From Bacteroidales bacterium (GTDB lineage Bacteria; Bacteroidota; Bacteroidia; Bacteroidales; Dysgonomonadaceae), in assembly GCA_012798745.1 (NCBI GenBank), contig JAAZMQ010000115.1:1-5460 (forward strand): 5,460 bases of DNA, in the 5' to 3' direction. The position numbers were made by a program, and so were the translations under genes. Each line of letters opens with the position of its first letter. Position 1 is the stretch's first letter. The notes below the pieces were generated by a model. The model did no database searches. It was not told the origin of the DNA and saw nothing but the letters and a program-made list of their open reading frames with translations. Below, in pieces: positions 1 to 5,460 of this stretch.

Positions 1-358
1 CATGCTCGGGTGGTACATCGTGTTGGGTAAAACCATACGCATGCGAAACCACTGCCCGCAGAATTTCGGGATTTATCTCCGCTGTTCCCATGATTTCGCG
101 TACCTTTATGCAATGTTCATCAGGAAACGCTTCAAAATCCAGGTCATGCAATAAACCTACCAATCCCCAAAACTCTTCTTCTTCGTCATACCCCAAGATG
201 CGGGCAAAATGTCGCATTACTGCTTCCATCGTCTCACCGTGCTGAATATGAAAGGGTTCTTTATTATATTGTCGTAACAACGCAAAGGCTTCCTCACGAG
301 TTATCCCGGGATTTAGTCGCCCTGCATTCTCTTCGGGTAAATGCTTCAATACTTCCAT
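1..358 (-). CDS. HD-domain metal-dependent phosphohydrolase, uncharacterised family (3' end outside window)
   Basis: The first 119 codons of a leftward gene are visible; the C-terminus lies beyond the left edge. The ATG at 358-356 is the only Met before the conserved core and is followed by an uninterrupted frame. The protein carries HD-superfamily metal-ligand motifs: His40 in QHGETMEAVM, the paired His71-Asp72 in GLLHDLDFEAFPDEHC with a further His82, and His106 in AVVSHAYGF. The last Asp of the H...HD...D set would fall past the edge. The spacing matches a widespread small bacterial HD family of roughly 185-195 residues, so about 70 residues are probably missing. HD proteins generally hydrolyse phosphate esters of nucleotides or related compounds in the cytoplasm; the substrate of this subfamily is not known to me. 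No signal peptide or membrane segment is visible. It diverges from the patatin gene across a 200-nt spacer. Family call is secure; function is not. Confidence 0.88.
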   Translation of the reverse strand, partial: MEVLKHLPEENAGRLNPGITREEAFALLRQYNKEPFHIQHGETMEAVMRHFARILGYDEEEEFWGLVGLLHDLDFEAFPDEHCIKVREIMGTAEINPEILRAVVSHAYGFTQHDVPPEH

Positions 359-558
359 AATTATCTATTTTGCCTAAAAAAGAACTTTAAATATACGAAA
401 TTATTAAAAAATGTTTTCAATCAAAAACAAATAAACCTTAATTCTTCCTTTTTATCCTTCACCTGCACCCATTTAACACTTCAATTGGTTTTTTTGCACA
501 TTATTTTGATTAATTTTGTTCGAACGTACGCATAATCGGTAAAAAAGAAAACAAAAAT
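359..558. other. Divergent intergenic spacer between the HD hydrolase and patatin genes
   Basis: This 200-nt AT-rich region has to hold the start signals of two divergent genes. For the rightward gene there is a good -7 box at 511-518 (separate entry). For the leftward gene the best candidate is TATATTTA read on the minus strand from 395 to 388, with TTG at 420-418, a 22-nt gap; this is a weak match to TTTG / TAnnTTTG. Neither gene has a Shine-Dalgarno sequence; both have A/T-rich leaders, as is usual in Bacteroidota. A 64-codon open frame at 341-535 overlaps the HD gene antisense and has no coding character. No RNA gene is recognised. Confidence 0.6.
485..518 (+). promoter_or_regulatory. Probable Bacteroidota-type promoter for the patatin gene
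   Basis: TAATTTTG at 511-518 fits the TAnnTTTG -7 consensus of the Bacteroidota primary sigma factor exactly. The -33 element is less clear: TTG at 485-487 leaves a 23-nt gap, a little longer than the usual 19-21. Transcription would start near 525 and give a leader of about 35 nt before the ATG at 559. Two overlapping palindromes, GTTCGAAC (518-525) and CGTACG (525-530), lie at the expected start point. Confidence 0.5.
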
Positions 559-2787
559 ATGCGAAAAAAGTCTCTTATCGTCGCCGCACTGTATTTTTTG
601 ATTTTTTCGGTAATCGTGGCACAAGATCAGCCGCGCAAAAAAGTAGGCGTGGTGCTCAAAGGGGGAGGTGCCAAAGGCTTTGCCCACATTGGTGCCCTCA
701 AAGTGCTCGAAGAAGCGGGAATTCCCATCGACTACATTGCCGGCACCAGCATGGGAGCCATTGTCGGCGGACTCTATGCCGTGGGATACGACGCCAACAA
801 GTTGGATTCGATGGCAACGACGCAAGATTGGCTTTATCTTCTAAGCGACAACACCCCTCGTGAGAACTTGCCATCTGTACTAAAAGATGCTTCCGACCGC
901 TATCTCATTTCGTTGCCCTACGAAGTGGAGTTCAAGAAAAAATCCGGCAAACTGAGTCTCCCTTCCGGCATGATCATGGGGCAAAATCTCTACAATCTGT
1001 TTTTAAATTTAACCATCGGTTATCAAGATCCCATCCACTTCGACGATCTTCCCATTCCTTTCGGTTGCATAGCAGCCGATATTCGCACGGGTAAGGAAGT
1101 GCCCCTCAGAGAGGGGGTTCTGGCACAAGCCATGCGGGCAAGCATGGCTATTCCGGGTATGTTCGCTCCGGTGGAAATGGACAGCATGCTGCTTATCGAC
1201 GGCGGCATCGTCAACAACTATCCGGCAGATTTGGTCAAAGCGATGGGCGCCGATGTGATTATCGGTGTCACCATGTTACCCGATAAAGACGCCAAGGAAA
1301 AATACAAAGGGTCAATGGTTGAAGTGATCTCAGGGCTGGCCAACTTCCTCGACAAACAGAAAGAGGAAGAAAATATTCGGAACACCGATGTTTTAATTGC
1401 GGTAGATACCCGGCCATATGGAACCATGAGTTTCGAAGACGATGCTGTCGACACCATCATCCGGCGAGGTGAAAAAGCTGCTCGTGAAAAATGGAACGAA
1501 TTGATGGCGCTTAAAACGTCGTTGGGTATCACCGATTCCGAACCCTTTAAGCCGGAAATCGTAAATCCGTATATCAACATGGACACGCTGGAAATTAACA
1601 GCATCCGATTTACCGGACTTTCTCCCAAAGAAAGTGTAGAAATGCTCAAACGAATCCAAATCAAACACAATAAAATCACCCGCAAAGATCTTGAAACCCT
1701 GACATCCCAAATCTACGCAACCGGCATGTTTACAAGCGTAGTCTATCAACTCAAAGGAGATTCTCCTTTCGACCTGATTTTCGAGGTAGAAAAAAAAGAT
1801 TTCAGGACACTCAATCTCGGCTTGCGTTTCGATACCGAAGACGTAGCAGCTATTTTGGCGAATACCACTATCCGAACAGCTTCTTCGCTAAACTCCGTCA
1901 TCGACGTTACCACCCGCCTCAGCAAAAACCCCTACCTCTTCCTCAATTACTACATTAACAAGGGAATCTTCTATCGGGGCGGCATTTCCTACACATTGAG
2001 TCGCAACGAAATAGACGTTTACAATCGCGGACAACGCTCCCATAGCTTCGGCATTACCCGAAATTCGCTCAATCTCAACTTCTCCGAATTTTATTTCCAC
2101 AACACCAGGCTCCATCTCGGCATTAACTTCGATTATTGTCATTTCTTTTCCACACTCACCAATCATACCGATTTCCAACGCATGGGGTTAAATAACAAAC
2201 TTTATGTCAATTATTTCCTCGAAGGTGTTTTCGACAATCTCAACAAAAACTATTTCCCCACCACAGGACAATATTTCTCATTTCGCTATACACTCCATAC
2301 CGACAATTTTTACCAAATGAATGACGATCTGCCCTTAAATGTATTGAACATGAGATGTTTGAAACCCATAAAAATCACCGACAAATGGTGCCTTACACCC
2401 GAGATTTCCGGCAGAACCTTTTTTCACGCCCCCGACAGCATGCCTTTGATATACTACAATTTCGTTGGCGGAAAATTCGACAGTCATTATCTCCCTCAAC
2501 AAATTGCTTTGCCGGGCTCAGGAGGTATGGAAATCCTGAAAAATTCGTTTCTCAAATTACAAGCCGATATACACTACCAACTGACGTCGAAACAACATGT
2601 CTACGCAAATTTCAATGTAGCTGTACACAATGACAAGGCTCTGAAAATCTTCGACGGAAAATATTTTACAGGCGCAAACATCGGCTATTCGCACCTCACC
2701 GTCGTAGGACCGCTAACCGTTGAAATAGGCTATACCGATCTGTCCAAAAAAGTTCATGCCTACCTGGGAATCGGTCATTATTTTTAA
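559..2787 (+). CDS. Patatin-like phospholipase with POTRA and outer-membrane barrel (type Vd autotransporter-like, PlpD/FplA architecture)
   Basis: A complete 742-residue protein ending in TAA. Residues 1-21 form a signal peptide (MRKK, then a hydrophobic run, with likely cleavage after IVA before Gln22). Residues 29-about 240 are a patatin serine lipase domain: oxyanion-hole loop GGGAKG (35-40), nucleophile elbow GTSMG with Ser64, and the second half of the catalytic dyad, Asp214, in LIDGGIVNNYP. All catalytic residues are present, so it should be an active lipid acyl hydrolase. After a linker, residues 341-about 414 resemble one POTRA domain (LEINSIRFTGLS at its start). Residues 415-742 have alternating barrel-strand character and end in Phe742, typical of proteins assembled by the BAM complex; the length suits 16 strands. 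Known relatives with this order are PlpD of Pseudomonas and the phospholipase A1 FplA of Fusobacterium, of similar length. The ATG at 559 is chosen because it directly gives the signal peptide. Whether the patatin part is surface-exposed, periplasmic or released cannot be read from the sequence. Confidence 0.93.
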   Translation: MRKKSLIVAALYFLIFSVIVAQDQPRKKVGVVLKGGGAKGFAHIGALKVLEEAGIPIDYIAGTSMGAIVGGLYAVGYDANKLDSMATTQDWLYLLSDNTPRENLPSVLKDASDRYLISLPYEVEFKKKSGKLSLPSGMIMGQNLYNLFLNLTIGYQDPIHFDDLPIPFGCIAADIRTGKEVPLREGVLAQAMRASMAIPGMFAPVEMDSMLLIDGGIVNNYPADLVKAMGADVIIGVTMLPDKDAKEKYKGSMVEVISGLANFLDKQKEEENIRNTDVLIAVDTRPYGTMSFEDDAVDTIIRRGEKAAREKWNELMALKTSLGITDSEPFKPEIVNPYINMDTLEINSIRFTGLSPKESVEMLKRIQIKHNKITRKDLETLTSQIYATGMFTSVVYQLKGDSPFDLIFEVEKKDFRTLNLGLRFDTEDVAAILANTTIRTASSLNSVIDVTTRLSKNPYLFLNYYINKGIFYRGGISYTLSRNEIDVYNRGQRSHSFGITRNSLNLNFSEFYFHNTRLHLGINFDYCHFFSTLTNHTDFQRMGLNNKLYVNYFLEGVFDNLNKNYFPTTGQYFSFRYTLHTDNFYQMNDDLPLNVLNMRCLKPIKITDKWCLTPEISGRTFFHAPDSMPLIYYNFVGGKFDSHYLPQQIALPGSGGMEILKNSFLKLQADIHYQLTSKQHVYANFNVAVHNDKALKIFDGKYFTGANIGYSHLTVVGPLTVEIGYTDLSKKVHAYLGIGHYF

Positions 2788-2831
2788 CTCGTATTGCCGT
2801 TTTTAATCCCAATCCCGTTGTTTTCATCGAC

Positions 2832-2933
2832 AGGAACAATAAGAACAATAAGGACAACGTGAACTCGAAGGGATAACGGTTAAAAATGGCAAAATCGTTG
2901 TACAACAAGAACAACGGAACCAACGAGAACAAC
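2832..2933 (+). repeat. Degenerate 9-nt repeat, consensus near RRGAACAAY, in two clusters
   Basis: Cluster one is three adjacent units: AGGAACAAT (2832-2840), AAGAACAAT (2841-2849) and AAGGACAAC (2850-2858). Cluster two is AAGAACAAC (2907-2915), GGAACCAAC (2916-2924) and GAGAACAAC (2925-2933). Both clusters lie in the same plus-strand reading frame, where they would read as Asn-rich tripeptides (RNN KNN KDN and KNN GTN ENN). A TAA at 2874-2876 separates them in that frame. Only a 21-codon frame (2886-2951) starts with ATG, so I do not call a gene. A perfect 10-bp palindrome, GTTGTACAAC, sits at 2897-2906 just before cluster two. The origin could be a decayed minisatellite or the remnant of a low-complexity coding sequence. 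Confidence 0.6.
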
Positions 2934-2991
2934 CGGTACATCGGACTCTAAAGCGGGTTCGTCGAGAAAAAAACCCTGTTAATCTATTTTG

Positions 2992-3023
2992 TTTGTACGT
3001 GTGATGAGATAAGCTTAATTTTG
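2992..3023 (+). promoter_or_regulatory. Strong Bacteroidota-type promoter for the receptor-like gene
   Basis: TTTG at 2992-2995, a 20-nt spacer, then TAATTTTG at 3016-3023 matches the Bacteroidota -33/-7 consensus (TTTG, 19-21 nt, TAnnTTTG) in both elements and in spacing. Transcription would start near 3030, leaving a leader of about 35 nt before the ATG at 3065. The -7 box is identical in sequence to the one upstream of the patatin gene. Confidence 0.7.
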
Positions 3024-3057
3024 GCATACAAAGAAAAAGAGAATTATTTTATCACAC
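2999..3057 (+). promoter_or_regulatory. Imperfect inverted repeat bracketing the -7 box and ending 7 nt before the start codon
   Basis: The left arm GTGTGATGAGATAA (2999-3012) can pair with the right arm TTATTTTATCACAC (3044-3057) over 14 positions: 12 Watson-Crick pairs and two G-U pairs in RNA. The outer seven (GTGTGAT / ATCACAC) are perfect. The 31-nt loop contains the -7 element. The left arm lies inside the promoter spacer and the right arm in the leader close to the ATG. It could be a two-site operator, or an RNA stem that forms only in transcripts begun upstream. Either role is inference; the pairing itself is visible. Confidence 0.5.
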
Positions 3058-3064
3058 TAAAAAC

Positions 3065-5460
3065 ATGAAAAAGCTAGGCTATCTCATCCCCATTCTATTG
3101 GTTGTCGTTCTTTCGGTAAAGGCGCAAACACCCACATCATCGGGCACAGGAACCATTTCCGGTAAACTCATCGACCAAATCACCAAAGAACCGGTCGCTT
3201 TGGCCAATATACGCGTCTTACAGCAAAAAGACAGCACATTCGTTACCGGTCAGGCAAGCAAAGCCGACGGCTCTTTTTCCATTCCCGTCAAGTACGGATC
3301 CTACATTGTTCATATTTCTTTTTTGGGGTATAAAGATATTTTCCAAAACGTACAAGTAACCTCCTCCTCTCCGGTTGTTCAAATGGGTACGCTTCTCTTT
3401 CATCCTACCAAAATCGTTCTTTCCGAAGTGGTCATTGCAGCAAAAGCTCCCGAGATACGCGTCAAGGGTGATACATTGGAGTTTAGTGCCGATTCATACA
3501 AAGTCACCGAGAGTGCGGTTGTCGAAGACTTATTGAAAAAAATGCCCGGCGTTGAAGTAGATAAAGACGGGAAAATAACGGTCCACGGTCGCGAGATAAA
3601 AAAGATATTGGTCGACGGCGAAGAATTCTTCAGCGACGACCCCAAAGTAGCCTCCAAAAACCTTCCGGCCAAAATGGTAGAAAAACTCCAAGTGCTGGAT
3701 AGAAGGTCTGAGTTGGCCCAAATGACCGGTTTCGACGATGATGAAGAGGAAACGGTCATCAATCTGGTGGTTCGCCCCGGCATGAAAGAAGGGTTGATGG
3801 GCAATGCCTTTGCGGGCTATGGCAACAAAGACCGTTACGAAGCCAATGCAATGGTTAATTATATGAAAGACAAAAACCAATACACTTTCCTGGGAAGTTT
3901 GAACAATACCAACAATGCCGGATTTTCCGATTTGGCTACAAGCATGTTTGGTGGTATGGGAGGTCGTGGCATGCGGGGTATGTTCGGTGGGCAAAACGGC
4001 GTAACCACTTCGGGCATGGGAGGCATGAATTTCAATACAACATTTTCCGAAAAACTCAAACTGGGCGGTAACGTACGTTTCGGATCAACCGACAACAACC
4101 TCATATCAAAAACCTACACCCAAAACTTGTTGAGCGGGGGAAATACTTTCGAAGACGAAAACGAAGCCGGCAAGAACAAAAGCCAAAATTTCAATATGGA
4201 TTTCCGTCTGGAATGGAAACCCGACACACTCACGCAAATCATTTTCCGGCCCAATGCCGGGATATTCGAAAACCGGCGCACCGAAACCGGCGATTTCTTT
4301 ACCCGTAACGAAACAAACGATACCATTAACAGTGGCGATTCGGAATATTTCTCCGAGGGAGACGGGAAAAACATCGGTGCCCGTCTGGACGCCAGCCGCC
4401 AACTCGGAAAAGAAGGACGCGTGTTCAGCATTCAACTCAGGGGCGGAATCAACGATTCGGAAAACAAGGGGAATAATCTTTCCAACACATTATATCACGG
4501 TACGAAACCCGACGATATCATCGACCAACGATTTACAAATACCAACAACAGCAAGAACTGGCAAGGTTACGTTTCCTACGTCGAGCCCATCGGCAGAAAC
4601 AATTTCATCCAACTGGCTTACCGTTACCGCCGCAATATCTCGGAATCGGATAGAGATACCAGATCAAAAGATGCTGAAGGCAACTACACCATTTTCGATC
4701 CGGACTATAGCAAAAGGCTCGAAAACGATTTTGTGAATCAGCAAATCGAAATCAATTTCAAAGCTGAAAGAGAAAAATACAACTATACATTGGGATTCAG
4801 TGCACAACCTTCAAGTTCCAAAAGCAAAACGTTCAAAGGCGATGATAAAATACACGATCTCAGCCAAAACGTGGTCAATTATGCCCCATCGGCACAATTC
4901 AATTACCGTTGGAGCCGTCAGAATAATCTGCGCATTCAGTATTCCGGAAATACAAATCAGCCTTCGGTAACCCAACTCTCACCGGTTAGGGATGTTTCCG
5001 ACCCGCTGAACATCACCTATGGAAATCCGGACCTGAAGCCTTCGTTCAACCACCGGTTAAACATCCGCTATATGAATTTTATCCCCGAAAAAAGCAGTTC
5101 CATTACCTTTTTCGGCAACGCAGGCTATACGTTCAACGACATTGTCTCATCAACGTTTACCGACCGTGAAACCGGAAGGAAAGAAACCACCTACAAAAAT
5201 GTCGACGGTAACTGGAATACTAACGGACGGCTCAATTTCAATGTGCCGCTCAGAAACATCAAGTTCTCCATCTTTTCCATGACTTACGGCGGTTATAGTC
5301 AAACCAACGGTTTCTCTAATAATGAATCCAATTTGAGCCGACGCACCAACCTTGCTCAAACCTTGGGACTAAACTACCGTTCAGACATTATCGACTTCGG
5401 CATACGCGGCAATATCAACTACAACAATGTGCGAAACAGTTTGGAAGGGCAGCAGAATCA
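3065..5460 (+). CDS. Outer-membrane beta-barrel protein, TonB-dependent receptor-like with N-terminal carboxypeptidase-regulatory-like domain (3' end outside window)
   Basis: An open frame of 798 codons runs off the right edge. Relatives are commonly 900 or more residues, so perhaps 100-150 are missing. Residues 1-20 are a signal peptide (MKKLGYLIP..., cleavage after VKA). Residues 30-about 100 are a CarboxypepD_reg-like beta-sandwich (GTISGKLID, later VHISFLGYK). LSEVVI at 119-124 resembles the TonB-box-like segment of SusC-type receptors. Residues 133-about 220 are a plug-like region with the family signatures VKGDTLEF, VEDLLKKMPGVEVD and ILVDGEEFF (181-189). An acidic patch (FDDDEEE, 223-229) follows, and the remainder is barrel, including the receptor motif YGNPDLKP at 652-659. 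A Met/Gly-rich segment spans 293-323. This matches the Bacteroidota outer-membrane beta-barrel family near TonB-dependent transporters. No SusD-like partner is in the window, so a glycan-uptake role is not supported and the ligand is unknown. The start at 3065 is fixed by the signal peptide and a well-placed promoter. Confidence 0.9.
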   Translation, partial: MKKLGYLIPILLVVVLSVKAQTPTSSGTGTISGKLIDQITKEPVALANIRVLQQKDSTFVTGQASKADGSFSIPVKYGSYIVHISFLGYKDIFQNVQVTSSSPVVQMGTLLFHPTKIVLSEVVIAAKAPEIRVKGDTLEFSADSYKVTESAVVEDLLKKMPGVEVDKDGKITVHGREIKKILVDGEEFFSDDPKVASKNLPAKMVEKLQVLDRRSELAQMTGFDDDEEETVINLVVRPGMKEGLMGNAFAGYGNKDRYEANAMVNYMKDKNQYTFLGSLNNTNNAGFSDLATSMFGGMGGRGMRGMFGGQNGVTTSGMGGMNFNTTFSEKLKLGGNVRFGSTDNNLISKTYTQNLLSGGNTFEDENEAGKNKSQNFNMDFRLEWKPDTLTQIIFRPNAGIFENRRTETGDFFTRNETNDTINSGDSEYFSEGDGKNIGARLDASRQLGKEGRVFSIQLRGGINDSENKGNNLSNTLYHGTKPDDIIDQRFTNTNNSKNWQGYVSYVEPIGRNNFIQLAYRYRRNISESDRDTRSKDAEGNYTIFDPDYSKRLENDFVNQQIEINFKAEREKYNYTLGFSAQPSSSKSKTFKGDDKIHDLSQNVVNYAPSAQFNYRWSRQNNLRIQYSGNTNQPSVTQLSPVRDVSDPLNITYGNPDLKPSFNHRLNIRYMNFIPEKSSSITFFGNAGYTFNDIVSSTFTDRETGRKETTYKNVDGNWNTNGRLNFNVPLRNIKFSIFSMTYGGYSQTNGFSNNESNLSRRTNLAQTLGLNYRSDIIDFGIRGNINYNNVRNSLEGQQN

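Larger units (their letters stand above)
2788..3064 (+). other. Intergenic spacer between the patatin and receptor-like genes
   Basis: This 277-nt non-coding stretch has three parts. Positions 2788-2831 include a short direct repeat of AATCCC (2805-2816). Positions 2832-2933 hold the degenerate 9-nt repeat, and 2992-3057 hold the promoter and inverted repeat; each has its own entry. No convincing intrinsic terminator follows the patatin stop codon: the best hairpin (GGGTT 2955-2959 with AACCC 2972-2976) is short, has a 12-nt loop and lacks a following T-run. Read-through from the patatin gene into the receptor gene is therefore possible. Confidence 0.6.

Noticed and set aside
341..535. 64-codon plus-strand open frame at the start of the divergent spacer
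   Set aside because: It overlaps the 5' end of the HD gene antisense, lies in AT-rich promoter sequence and has no recognisable domain.
2696..2941. 81-codon minus-strand frame with hydrophobic stretches
   Set aside because: It overlaps the patatin 3' end antisense. Its Leu/Phe richness is the complement of the A-rich GAACAA repeat, not evidence of a membrane protein.
2886..2951. 21-codon plus-strand frame beginning MAKSLYNKNN
   Set aside because: It is very short, low-complexity and without its own clear promoter; better described as part of the repeat.
2955..2976. GGGTT / AACCC hairpin as an intrinsic terminator
   Set aside because: The stem is only 5 bp with a 12-nt loop, no T-run follows, and it lies about 170 nt after the patatin stop.
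2824..3027. 67-codon minus-strand frame rich in Cys, Ser and Arg
   Set aside because: Its composition also comes from the antisense of the repeat; it covers the receptor promoter and matches no family I know.
4254..4736. 160-codon plus-strand frame inside the receptor gene
   Set aside because: It is an alternate frame of the continuous receptor coding sequence, which carries signal peptide, plug and barrel motifs across the same bases.
3065..5460. SusC/SusD glycan-uptake locus
   Set aside because: The N-terminal layout resembles SusC, but the signatures fit the outer-membrane beta-barrel family and no SusD-like gene is visible; the downstream side is outside the window.

Overview
The window looks like chromosomal DNA from a member of the phylum Bacteroidota, most likely the order Bacteroidales. 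Four things point there: an outer-membrane receptor-like protein with an N-terminal carboxypeptidase-regulatory-like domain, a patatin fused to a BamA-type barrel, A-rich leaders without Shine-Dalgarno sequences, and -33/-7 promoter elements of the TTTG / TAnnTTTG type. The genes have moderate GC content and the spacers are AT-rich. I cannot name a genus from the sequence.

Layout: (1) Positions 1-358, minus strand: the N-terminal two thirds of a small HD-domain hydrolase, cut by the left window edge. (2) Positions 359-558: a divergent AT-rich spacer with a promoter candidate for the rightward gene. (3) Positions 559-2787, plus strand: a complete 742-residue patatin-like phospholipase with a signal peptide, one POTRA-like domain and a C-terminal outer-membrane barrel, the architecture of type Vd autotransporters. 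(4) Positions 2788-3064: a 277-nt spacer with a degenerate 9-nt Asn-codon-like repeat, a strong Bacteroidota-type promoter, and a 14-bp imperfect inverted repeat that brackets the -7 box and ends 7 nt before the next start codon. (5) Positions 3065-5460, plus strand: 798 codons of an outer-membrane beta-barrel protein related to TonB-dependent receptors, cut by the right window edge.

The two large genes both encode outer-membrane proteins on the same strand, but each seems to have its own promoter, so they are neighbours rather than a tight operon. The HD hydrolase is transcribed away from them and has no obvious functional link. All three proteins belong to known families. I see no mobile element, CRISPR array, RNA gene or defence system. 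The items most worth a second look are the inverted repeat around the receptor-gene promoter, the repeat-bearing spacer upstream of it, and the Met/Gly-rich segment of the receptor.
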